Shown piece by piece: positions 17,837-25,354 of a stretch of 64,000 bases of DNA. Position 1 is the stretch's first letter. The number at the start of each line of letters is the position of its first letter. The notes under the pieces are model-generated. The model was given only the letters and a program-made list of their open reading frames with translations, had not been told where the DNA came from and ran no database searches. The stretch spans positions 67,782-131,781 of the forward strand of contig CAZRKU010000001.1 of the NCBI GenBank assembly GCA_964600685.1, in the 5' to 3' direction. Position numbers and translations under genes: made by a program. This stretch comes from TMP-24 sp964600685 (GTDB lineage: Bacteria; Pseudomonadota; Alphaproteobacteria; Rhodobacterales; Rhodobacteraceae).

Positions 17837-19180
17837 TCAGAGTGACGGGCCGATGACGATTTCTGACCCGTCGGCAAAACGCGACAGGCGGAAGCGGGAC
17901 AGGTCATGGCCGGGATCGCGGCCCATCACCAGATCGGCGGTCACGCGGCCCAGACCGGGGCCGATGCCGAAGCCGTGCCCGGAAAGGCCGGTGGCAATGG
18001 TCAGCCCCGGCAGGGCCGCCACATGGTCGATCACCGGCACCACGTCGGGCATCGTGTCAATCATACCCGCCCAGGCGGTCGCGATCCCCGGCCGCCCGAT
18101 CTGCGGGAAAGCCGCGGCAAACTGATTGCGTATGCGCTCGATGAAGCCCGGGTTCGGCGCGGGGTTCAGGATACGCATCCGCTCGAACGGACTCTCCGTA
18201 TCGCCGTTCCAGCGGCGGCGCGTGCCCCACGCGTCGGGGTAACCCTTCGGTGCGGCCAGATGCAGGCGGGTCGAACGCCAGTCCTTGCGCAGAACCGGCA
18301 GGAAGGCACCGAGATGGCGAAAGGCGTCAGGGCCGATCCAGAAATCATGGAGCGCGCCGGGGGTCAGTGTCAGCCCGCCATCCTGACGCTTGCGGAAGGC
18401 GAAGTGGTTGTCGGCGGCGGCCCCTTCAAAGGGGAACGGCAGGGGAACGGTCGCCGTCACTGTCGCCCGGACCAGAAGCTGCGGCAGGGAAACCCCTTCC
18501 GCGCGGGCAAGGAGAGAGGACCAGGCCCCGCTGGCCAGAACCACGCGGTCAGCCCGGATGCGGCCCTTTTCGGTGATCACGCCCTGAACCCGGCCCGCCG
18601 CGATGTCCAGCCGACGCACCGCGCAATGCTCGTGAACCGATACGCCCTTGCGCGCGGCGGCGACCGCGAGCGCCGGAACCGCCAGCCAGGGCTCGGCGCG
18701 GGCATCCGACGGCGTCAACAGGCCGCCGACCCAACCGGCGGCATTGGGCAGGCGCGCGTCAAGCTCGCCCCGCGTCAACAGCCGGGTATCGATGCCATGA
18801 GCACGGGCGTGGACCGTCCACTCCTCATACTTCACCATGTCGGCGGGGCCATTGGCGATATAGAGGACGCCTTCCTCGCGAAAGCCGAAGGGGGTTTCGG
18901 CCTCGGCCTCAAGCCCGCGCCAGATGTGAAGTGCCTCGATCATCATCGGCAGTTCGGACGGGTCGCGGCCCTGCTGCCTGATCCAGCCCCAGTTGCGGCT
19001 TGATTGCTCGCCAGCGATCCGGCCCTTTTCGCAGACGACCACCTTTTGCCCCGCATCGGCGAGGAACCATGCGGTCATCACCCCCGCGATGCCGCCACCG
19101 ATGACGACGACATCCGCCGCATCCGGCAGGGGCGCGGTGAAGCGCGCGGGTTTTGAAAGCGAGATCGGGAAGTCCATCAT
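17837..19180 (-). CDS. FAD-dependent oxidoreductase (DAO family)
   Basis: 447 residues. The N-terminal FAD-binding motif is VVVIGGGIAGVMTAWFLADA at about residue 23, and the C-terminal FAD region is TIATGLSGHGFGIGPGLGRV. The fold fits the D-amino-acid/sarcosine oxidase (DAO) group, which oxidises amines or amino acids. The start ATG at 19180 overlaps the TGA of the argE-like fragment (ATGATGA), showing that the two were once a coupled pair. The longer open frame to 19852 runs through the argE and DUF3987 remnants and is not used. The substrate is unknown; a D-amino acid or secondary amine is likely. Confidence 0.9.
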   Translation of the reverse strand: MMDFPISLSKPARFTAPLPDAADVVVIGGGIAGVMTAWFLADAGQKVVVCEKGRIAGEQSSRNWGWIRQQGRDPSELPMMIEALHIWRGLEAEAETPFGFREEGVLYIANGPADMVKYEEWTVHARAHGIDTRLLTRGELDARLPNAAGWVGGLLTPSDARAEPWLAVPALAVAAARKGVSVHEHCAVRRLDIAAGRVQGVITEKGRIRADRVVLASGAWSSLLARAEGVSLPQLLVRATVTATVPLPFPFEGAAADNHFAFRKRQDGGLTLTPGALHDFWIGPDAFRHLGAFLPVLRKDWRSTRLHLAAPKGYPDAWGTRRRWNGDTESPFERMRILNPAPNPGFIERIRNQFAAAFPQIGRPGIATAWAGMIDTMPDVVPVIDHVAALPGLTIATGLSGHGFGIGPGLGRVTADLVMGRDPGHDLSRFRLSRFADGSEIVIGPSL

Positions 19181-19311
19181 GCGGCCAGATGCGTCACGAG
19201 CCGCTCCATGAAGGTGACCCCGGCGCGAAACTCCGACAGTTCCAGATATTCGTCGGGCTGGTGGGCCTGGGCGATATCGCCCGGCCCGCAGACGACGACC
19301 GAATAGCCCGC
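19177..19311 (-). pseudogene. C-terminal fragment of an ArgE-like M20 deacetylase
   Basis: The last 44 residues of an acetylornithine deacetylase-type M20 protein remain: AGYSVVVCGPGDIAQAHQPD followed by EYLELSEFRAGVTFMERLV. The family ending has the same CGPG-x-I-x-QAH-x-x-(D/N)E pattern. The rest of the gene, more than 300 residues, is absent. Upstream in the same frame the sequence switches abruptly to a DUF3987 protein at a GC-rich point near 19311. The fragment ends at a stop that overlaps the start of the FAD oxidoreductase, so the 3' junction is original and only the 5' part was lost. Confidence 0.8.
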
Positions 19312-19725
19312 GCGCCTCCGGCGACAGCGGCAACAGGCGCGGATCGAGCGCCCGCGTTTCCCTATCCATCGGCAAGGGCGTTTCAAAAATGCTGCACAGC
19401 TGTCCGAGAAAGCCGCAAGGCTTGCATCGTCGCGGCTGGCCCGCGCCTGAAACCGGGTGCCGATGGTGCTTGGCGGCTCGCAGGTCAGAAAGCGGGGCAG
19501 AAAGCCGGTGTCGCCGGTCATCGGATCGGCCATGAAGGCGCGCGCCACGCCGGGTTGCACCATCAGATGCATCACCAGCCGCCGCCGTCCTACGCCCGTG
19601 CCCTTGGCCTGCTCGCGGCGTTCGGAGAGAATCCTCTGCCCGGCCAGCCGGTCCGCCTGAAATCGTTGCCCGGACATAGGCAAATCTATGCGGCGGAGCG
19701 AAACTATCTGGTCCTGGAACGGCAT
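19312..19725 (-). pseudogene. Fragment of a DUF3987 (YfjI-like) mobile-element protein, frameshifted
   Basis: The minus strand encodes RRRLVMHLMVQPGVARAFMA, GFLPRFLTCEPPSTIGTRFQ and, in another frame, LPMDRETRALDPRLLPLSPE. These are the hallmarks of DUF3987 proteins, which are found in prophages and integrated elements and contain a helicase-like core. The frame changes at a run of five A (19385-19389 on the plus strand), and the protein breaks off at 19311 where it joins the argE fragment. Neither the start nor the ATPase part of the gene is present. The piece is evidence of a past insertion and deletion here. Confidence 0.72.
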
Positions 19726-19890
19726 GGGGAAGAGTGGTCCGCCTTCTGGGAGTTGGATCTGAGTGGACGAACTGCTGCGATGTCACTCCTAGTCGGCGCC
19801 TAAGTGCCAATTTTGACGTGATCGCCCAGCGATAGACTTTCCCCTTTGCCATGGCGCACTGGGCTGATGTGTGCTGACGGCATCACCGGT

Positions 19891-20370
19891 TCATAGAGGA
19901 TCCCGCCGCTCTTCTTTGGGTTCTGCTTCGCGGGCGGCATCCTTGAGTGGGGCGAGATAGCGCAAGGTCACGTAGGTGACCACGCTCAGGATAACGGCGA
20001 TATCGTAAAGGCCGTAACCGACCGCTGCCCCGAGCGCGCCTGTCGCCCAGAGGCTTGCCGCTGTCGCCGTTCCCAATGCCTGTGTCCCGTGCTTCAGAAT
20101 CGCGCCGCCCCCGATGAAGCCGACGCCGGTTATCAATCCCTCCAGAATGCGCGCCTGGCCGGGCGAGTCCGCGCCAAGGACACCGATCGCCACCAGCACG
20201 AAGCCGCAGGCGGCCATTGCGACAAGGGGAAAGGTCCGGATGCCGGCGCTGCGTTCCTCGCGTTCTCGATTCCAGCCGATCGGGAGCGCGAGCACATAGG
20301 CGACACAAAGGCTGATCACATGGGACAGCATTTCCCAAAGGTTGAAGGATGACATCAATGCTGAGCTCAT
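19891..20370 (-). CDS. MgtC/SapB family membrane protein
   Basis: 159 residues, with about four or five membrane helices. The family features are ALPIGWNREREERSAGIRTF near the N-terminus, then AARILEGLITG-like ARILEGLITGVGFIGGGAIL and the small-residue helix TATAASLWATGALGAAVGYG. MgtC proteins act in growth at low magnesium and can restrain the F1Fo ATP synthase in some pathogens; in most bacteria the role is unknown. The start at 20370 is preferred to 20388 because the added residues are not family-like. The gene lies inside the scarred region between the DUF3987 fragment and the broken permease gene. Confidence 0.85.
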   Translation of the reverse strand: MSSALMSSFNLWEMLSHVISLCVAYVLALPIGWNREREERSAGIRTFPLVAMAACGFVLVAIGVLGADSPGQARILEGLITGVGFIGGGAILKHGTQALGTATAASLWATGALGAAVGYGLYDIAVILSVVTYVTLRYLAPLKDAAREAEPKEERRDPL

Positions 20371-20524
20371 GCGCCAACTTTCATGCATGTTTGTCGTTGA
20401 TATTCCCGAGCGGGTCGCGGGGCCGGCAGCCGAACCAAGTCGCTGGACTGCGCAGATCGAGCCTTGGAACCAAACCGCGACAGGCGCGTTTCCTTTCGAT
20501 AGTCATGACTGAAGGAGGACAAAC

Positions 20525-20722
20525 ATGTCAAAAGAGAAATCCAGCCAACACCACGACCATCCCGACCACAAGCCAGGGTATGTCGATCAGCACGACCATC
20601 GTGACACCTCCGGCTGGGTTTGCTCATGCACCCAGACCAACACCATGGAGTCACACAGGGAATCCCTCACGGTTTGGGCAACAGAGCCCGACAAAGCCCG
20701 ACAAAGCCGCTATGGGGAATGA
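20525..20722 (+). CDS. Small His-rich hypothetical protein
   Basis: 65 residues, starting at an ATG with a very strong ribosome site (AAGGAGG, 20512-20518). The N-terminal half is rich in His and Asp (SSQHHDHPDHKPGYVDQHDH), followed by two close Cys (GWVCSCTQTN) and a polar tail. Such a composition suggests metal binding, but no known family is recognised. It is divergent from mgtC and lies in the inserted block. The base composition is lower in GC than its neighbours. Confidence 0.5.
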   Translation: MSKEKSSQHHDHPDHKPGYVDQHDHRDTSGWVCSCTQTNTMESHRESLTVWATEPDKARQSRYGE

Positions 20723-20830
20723 GTCCCGCGCCTAGCTGCGGTTGATCCTACCATCGCGGGCAGCCCGGGATAGCCTTGTTTTAGCGGGGAAAAGCCTATT
20801 TGCGACCCGACCTTCGCGAATGGTTTTTAT

Positions 20831-21883
20831 TTGTTGCCCGGTGAAACAAATATCCAAGACTGCGGCCTCAAGCGGGAACACCCGCACCCAAAAGAAAAAG
20901 TCCGACTGGGGAGTCGCATATGCCCGATGGGGCGCTGCCTGTGCTTGACGTCAGGGGGACTCTGTTGCAACAGAGCCACCCCCGCCCCCGTTATCGAAAA
21001 GCAGCGCAACCAGTGGCGCGATGTCTGGGACCAGTTCAAGACCCACAAGAGGGCGCTGGCCGGGATGACGGTCCTGGGTCTTCTGGTGGCCTTCGTGCTG
21101 ATCGGTCCCTGGCTCTGGCAGGTCGAGGCGCTGACCACGACCGAAAAGATCATGCTGAAGAACAAGCCGCCTTCGGGGCGGTTCCCGATGGGCACCGATC
21201 AGCTCGGCCGCGATTTCTTCGCGCGCATGATGCAGGGCGGGCAGGCGTCAATCGCGGTCGGACTGGTGGCGATGATGATCTCGATCCTGCTCGGCACGGC
21301 GGTCGGGGTGCTCGCGGGCTTTTTCCGGCGTCTCGACGGCCCGCTGATGCGGCTCACGGACCTGTTCCTGTCCCCGCCGCTCCTGCCGCTCCTTCTGGTG
21401 ATGGTGATGCTGTTCCGCGACGCGCTGGCCGGTGTGTTCGGGCCGGAGCTTGGCGCCTTCATGCTGATCGTGACCGCCATTGGCGTCACCAGCTGGATGC
21501 AGGCGGCACGCGTCGTGCGGGGCGAGGTTCTGGCGCTGAAGGAACGCGAGTTCGTGCTGGCCGCCCGGTCGATCGGCACGCCGCCCCGACGGCTGATCCT
21601 GCGCCATGTGCTGCCGAACGTCATCTCGCCGGTGATGGTGGCCGCGACGCTGAACATCGCCGACGCGATCATCACCGAAAGCGCCCTGTCATTCCTCGGC
21701 CTTGGCTTCCCACCGGATTTCCCGACCTGGGGGCGACTGCTCTACGACGGCATTTCCTACATGCAGCAATATCCCGAACGGGTGATCTTTCCCGGCCTGG
21801 CGATCTCGCTCACGGTTCTGTCGGTCAACTATATCGGTGACGGGCTCAGGGATGCGCTCGATCCGCGAATCCGCGGGCGGTAA
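20831..21883 (+). CDS. ABC transporter permease, DppC/OppC type, with a damaged or replaced 5' end
   Basis: From about 20990 the protein is a normal DppC-type permease: RALAGMTVLGLLVAFVLIGP, then PMGTDQLGRDFFARMMQGGQ, the EAA loop in EREFVLAARSIGTPPRRLIL and the ending LGFPPDFPTWGRLLYDG, INYIGDGLRDALDPR-like. This permease type imports dipeptides, oligopeptides or nickel together with a partner permease, two ATPases and a binding protein, none of which is adjacent. The first 50 or so codons (CGLKREHPHPKEKVRLGS) are unlike the family and cross an IS-end-like palindrome. Possible starts are TTG at 20831 or ATG at 20927, neither with a ribosome site. The gene may be inactive. Confidence 0.75.
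   Translation: MLPGETNIQDCGLKREHPHPKEKVRLGSRICPMGRCLCLTSGGLCCNRATPAPVIEKQRNQWRDVWDQFKTHKRALAGMTVLGLLVAFVLIGPWLWQVEALTTTEKIMLKNKPPSGRFPMGTDQLGRDFFARMMQGGQASIAVGLVAMMISILLGTAVGVLAGFFRRLDGPLMRLTDLFLSPPLLPLLLVMVMLFRDALAGVFGPELGAFMLIVTAIGVTSWMQAARVVRGEVLALKEREFVLAARSIGTPPRRLILRHVLPNVISPVMVAATLNIADAIITESALSFLGLGFPPDFPTWGRLLYDGISYMQQYPERVIFPGLAISLTVLSVNYIGDGLRDALDPRIRGR
20960..20975. repeat. Perfect 16-bp palindrome resembling an IS6-family end
   Basis: The sequence CTCTGTTGCAACAGAG is a perfect palindrome, and with the following CC it contains GGCTCTGTTGCA on the minus strand, similar to the terminal repeats of IS6-family elements. No transposase is present. It sits exactly where the permease gene loses family similarity, so it may be the footprint of an insertion or of two abutting IS ends. 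This is by resemblance only. Confidence 0.35.
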
Positions 21884-21920
21884 GGAGCGTCTTGCAAGGG
21901 CCAGCCCTCGCGCTCCCGGA

Positions 21921-21971
21921 GTATCTGGACAAAGGGGAAACAGGAGGCTGGTTTCTCCTTTGCCCAGATAC
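21921..21971. terminator. Long hairpin between convergent permease and ATPase genes
   Basis: Two 21-base arms (21921-21941 and 21951-21971) pair at 19 of 21 positions around a 9-base loop. It lies after the permease stop at 21883 and before the end of the ATPase gene at 21987, so it can end both convergent transcripts. There is no T tract. Its outer bases (CCCGGAGTATCTGG) recall the dispersed GGATATTT element. Confidence 0.7.
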
Positions 21972-21986
21972 CCAAGATCCCCCGGT

Positions 21987-23069
21987 TCAGGCACTCGGGA
22001 AGATGAAGCAGCGGTCGCGCCGCAGCATCAGCCACATCGGCGTGCCGGGTTTGGGCAGAAAGACGGCGGGCACGGTCGCCTTCAGGCAGGCCCCGCCTTC
22101 GGCCAGACGGAACTCCACCAGGCTTTCGCGCCCGAGAAAGCGCGCCCGTTCGACAAAGGCGCGGGCGGCGGTGCCATCCTGCGGGGTGGGCGCGGGGCCG
22201 CGGCCGGCACGGTCGAAGTCGATCTTCAGATGCTGCGGGCGGATGATGATGTCGACCGCGGTGCCATCGGGCAGGCCGGGGGCAAGGAACTCGCCGAAAG
22301 GCGTGGGCGTCAGCGCCCCGGTGACGGTGCCGTTCAACACGTTGACGTCGCTGAAAAAACCCGCCGCCGCCCGGTCCACCGGCGCGTTGTAAAGGTTGTA
22401 GGGCGCGCCGCGCTGCACGATCCGGCCCGCGCGCATCAGCAAGATCTCGTCCGCCATGCGCATCGCCTCGTGCGGCTCGTGCGTGACCAGGAGAACCGCC
22501 GCCCCCTCCTCCTTCAGAAGGGCGAGCGTATCGTCGCGGATATCGTCGCGCAACCGCTCGTCAAGGCCGGAGAAGGGCTCGTCCATCAGCAGGATGCGCG
22601 GGCGCGGGGCAAGGGCGCGGACCAGGGCCACCCGCTGCTGTTCGCCGCCCGAAAGCTCATGCGGGAATTTCGCCCCGAAGCCCGAAAGCCTCACCCGCTC
22701 CAGCAGCGCGTCGATCCGCGCGGCGCGGCCCGATGCGTGGCGCGGCAGGCCGAAGCCCACGTTGTCGGCCACCGACAGATGCGGGAAGAGCGCGAAGTCC
22801 TGAAACATCAGGCCAATGGCCCGGCGTTCGGGCGGAACGCGGAAGACCGTGTCGCAGATCAGGTCGCCGTCAACCAGGATGCGACCCGTATCCTGCATGT
22901 CGACCCCGGCGATCAGGCGCAGCGTCGTCGACTTGCCGCAGCCCGAAGGGCCCAGCAGGCAGGTGACCTGGCCCGCCGGAATGGCAAAGGACACATCGTC
23001 CACCACCCGCCGCCCGCCGAAGGCGCGGACCAGGTTCAGAACCTCCAGCCGTGGGTTGGTCTCGCTCAC
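21987..23069 (-). CDS. ABC transporter ATPase, FbpC/PotA-like
   Basis: About 360 residues. The ATPase core has Walker A (LLGPSGCGKSTTLRLIAG), the Q-loop in IGLMFQDFALFPHL, the signature PHELSGGEQQRVALVRALA, Walker B (RILLMDEPFSGLD) and a switch His in LLVTHEPHEA. A C-terminal TOBE-type domain follows (IIIRPQHLKIDFD). The pattern FQDFALFPHLSV is like FbpC, the ferric iron importer ATPase, but spermidine and sulfate ATPases look similar. No permease or binding-protein gene is beside it, so it is an orphan. I use the GTG at 23069; a TTG at 23141 has a better ribosome site (GGGAGG) and would add 24 residues. Confidence 0.85.
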   Translation of the reverse strand: MSETNPRLEVLNLVRAFGGRRVVDDVSFAIPAGQVTCLLGPSGCGKSTTLRLIAGVDMQDTGRILVDGDLICDTVFRVPPERRAIGLMFQDFALFPHLSVADNVGFGLPRHASGRAARIDALLERVRLSGFGAKFPHELSGGEQQRVALVRALAPRPRILLMDEPFSGLDERLRDDIRDDTLALLKEEGAAVLLVTHEPHEAMRMADEILLMRAGRIVQRGAPYNLYNAPVDRAAAGFFSDVNVLNGTVTGALTPTPFGEFLAPGLPDGTAVDIIIRPQHLKIDFDRAGRGPAPTPQDGTAARAFVERARFLGRESLVEFRLAEGGACLKATVPAVFLPKPGTPMWLMLRRDRCFIFPSA

Positions 23070-23160
23070 GCGCGCCCCGTCGTTGCCTGATCGTTTTGAT
23101 CGGGTTTCAGTCGCGATAGCAGGCCGCGCCCGCCGTCGCAAGCTTCCCTCCCCGCCGGAA

Positions 23161-23940
23161 TCAGAGTGTGGCGTTCATGGCGCCGCCATCGAGAAGGATG
23201 TTCTGCCCGACGATGAAACCCGCATGGACCGAGCAGAGAAAGGCGCACATCGCGCCGAATTCTTCCGCCGTGCCGTAACGGCGCGCCGGAATGCCGGTCG
23301 CGCGTTGGGCGGCGGCCTCGGCCAGCGTGATCCCCTGCGCCTTGGCGACCGGCGCATCGAGCGATATGGCCCGGTCAGTCGCATGAATGCCCGGCAGAAG
23401 ATTGTTGATCGTCACCCCATGCGGCGCGACCTGGCGCGCCGTGCCGGCCACGAACCCCGTCAGACCCGCACGCGCGGCATTGGAAAGGCCCAACTGCGGG
23501 ATCGGCGCCTTGACCGACTGCGAGGTGATATTGACCACCCTGCCCCAGCCCCGTTCGATCATGCCAGGCAAAAGCGCCTGCATCAGCGCGATGGGCGTCA
23601 GCATGTTGGCGTCGATCGCCCGGATGAAATCGTCGCGCGACCAGTCGGACCAGAGGCCGGGCGGCGGCCCGCCCGCGTTCGTCACCAGAATGTCGGCGCC
23701 GCTGGCAGCCGCCAGCACCTCGGCCCGAGCGACAGGATCAGTGATGTCGCCCACGACGAGGGAGACCTGAACGCCGTGGCGCGCCTGCAAGTCGGCTGCT
23801 GTTTGCTGCAATGCCGCCGCGCCCCGCGCGTTCAGCACCAGATCGACGCCCGCTTCGGCCAGCGCCGCCGCACAGCCGCGGCCCAGCCCTTTCGATGCCG
23901 CCGTCACCAAAGCCCGCCGCCCGCGAATTCCCAGATCCAT
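23161..23940 (-). CDS. SDR-family protein with altered catalytic residues
   Basis: 259 residues. The Rossmann start is RRALVTAASKGLGRGCAAAL and the NAG region is ILVTNAGGPPPGLW. In normal SDRs the active site is Ser with Tyr-x3-Lys; here the region reads QSVKAPIPQLGLSNAARAGL, so Tyr is replaced by Ser and Lys by Arg. This matches a known SDR subgroup (BKR-like, cd05344-type) with an imperfect catalytic tetrad and no known reaction. The C-terminus IVGQNILLDGGAMNATL is ordinary. The start ATG at 23940 gives the family N-terminus. The next gene downstream on the strand is the ATPase. Confidence 0.85.
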   Translation of the reverse strand: MDLGIRGRRALVTAASKGLGRGCAAALAEAGVDLVLNARGAAALQQTAADLQARHGVQVSLVVGDITDPVARAEVLAAASGADILVTNAGGPPPGLWSDWSRDDFIRAIDANMLTPIALMQALLPGMIERGWGRVVNITSQSVKAPIPQLGLSNAARAGLTGFVAGTARQVAPHGVTINNLLPGIHATDRAISLDAPVAKAQGITLAEAAAQRATGIPARRYGTAEEFGAMCAFLCSVHAGFIVGQNILLDGGAMNATL

Positions 23941-24098
23941 CACCGCCTCCGTTCTTGCCGGATCAGATTGCCCTCTTCGACGCCGCCAGACCAGAGCCAT
24001 TGAAGGGATCGCCGCGCGCGTCCCGCCGCCAGTGAACCCGAAGGCATCGGCCCGGCAAAAGGACTTGACCTCCGCAGTCGGACGCGCACAACGGAGCC

Positions 24099-25106
24099 AT
24101 GAGCAAACCAGACGACATGGTGTCCGGCCAATCCGTCCAGGCCTATCCGGCCGGGGCGATCCGCGTCGTTCTGGGCGCGAACCTCGGCGACCCGGTCGGC
24201 GGGCCGGATCAGGTGGCGCTGGGCGACATCTATCGGCTCAAACCCGAAGCCCGCGCCCGGCGCCTGATGCTGCGCCTCAGACCAGGGACCGGGACGGATG
24301 CGGCACAGGAAATCGCCGCCGGTTCCGAGGTCGGGCAACCGGGCGATCTGGTCGACCCGCTCGCGCTTCTGATGCTGCTGGCGCCAGATGGCGAACGGCT
24401 GGTTCTGGTGACGGTCTGGCACGAAGCCACGCTGACGACCCATGCGCTGCCTTTGTCACCGATGGTTGCGGGAACCGACTATACGCTGATCGACCTTTCC
24501 ACTGATTTCGCCGGCCTGCGCCTTGCCGATGTCATCTGTGTATCGTTCGCGGCGGGGACGCTGATCACCCGGCCCGGCGGCGAGCCGGAGGCGATCGAGA
24601 TGCTCGCTCCCGGCGATCTGGTGCTGACGCGCGATCACGGGCCCCAGCCGATCCGCTGGATCGGCAAGGCGACGCTGCGCGCGGCAGGTTCCTTTGCGCC
24701 GGTGGTCATTTCCGCGGGAACGCTCGGCAATCTTGGCGACCTCGCGGTTAGTCCGCATCACCGGATTTTCCTCTATCAGCGCGGCATCCGGCGTCTGGGC
24801 GGCACTTCGGAAGTGCTGGTTCAGGCCAAACATCTGGTCGACGGCGACCGGGTCTGGCGGCGCGAGGGCGGGTTTGTTGACTACTACAGTCTTGTGTTCG
24901 ACCAGCACGAGATCATCTTCGCCGAAGGCATCCCCGCCGAAAGCCTGATGGTGAACGAAGAAACGGTGCGCCTTCTGCCCGACGATCTGGCCGAGGATCT
25001 GCGCGCCCGCTTTCCGGGCCTCAGGCAAAGCCAGCATTTCGCCAGCGAAGCGGACCGCGCCCTCCTCGACGCCGCCGGGCGGAGCAGCGTTTTCCGCCGC
25101 ACGTGA
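24099..25106 (+). CDS. Hint (Hedgehog/intein) domain protein 1
   Basis: 335 residues. Residues 1-146 form a domain I do not recognise. From 147 the Hint_2 domain begins: CVSFAAGTLITRPGGEPEAI, LAPGDLVLTRDHGPQPIRWI, then LAVSPHHRIFL (about 216-225), YYSLVFDQHEIIFAEGIPAE. Hint domains self-cleave in Hedgehog proteins and inteins; the Rhodobacteraceae Hint_2 proteins are of unknown role. The family CFxxGT start has Ser149 where Cys is expected, although Cys147 is two residues earlier; the block-B His is present (SPHHR). It may therefore still be active. A second Hint protein lies at 33.6 kb. Confidence 0.85.
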   Translation: MSKPDDMVSGQSVQAYPAGAIRVVLGANLGDPVGGPDQVALGDIYRLKPEARARRLMLRLRPGTGTDAAQEIAAGSEVGQPGDLVDPLALLMLLAPDGERLVLVTVWHEATLTTHALPLSPMVAGTDYTLIDLSTDFAGLRLADVICVSFAAGTLITRPGGEPEAIEMLAPGDLVLTRDHGPQPIRWIGKATLRAAGSFAPVVISAGTLGNLGDLAVSPHHRIFLYQRGIRRLGGTSEVLVQAKHLVDGDRVWRREGGFVDYYSLVFDQHEIIFAEGIPAESLMVNEETVRLLPDDLAEDLRARFPGLRQSQHFASEADRALLDAAGRSSVFRRT

Positions 25107-25354
25107 GTGCCTCTGCCGGTTTTCCTTGACTTCGGGGCCAAAAGCCCCCATGTGCGACCCAACCCAAGGCCAGCTGCCGCGTGAGCAGGCGTGATCCGAT
25201 ACAGGGATCATATCAGGCCGGGTGACCAGGTTCCCATGTCACGCCAGGGGTCCAGCAGCCGCGTTCGGCTGCGCCCCGCCCGCATCCGCCGCCCGATCAA
25301 GGGCGCGCGGACATTTGATTCTGGCGCCGAGGCGCCACCTGCAAGGACCATACC

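Noticed and set aside
17837..19852. 671-residue frame as one gene
   Set aside because: Only the last 447 residues are an FAD oxidoreductase. The upstream part runs out of frame through the argE and DUF3987 remnants, though it briefly shares the DUF3987 frame.
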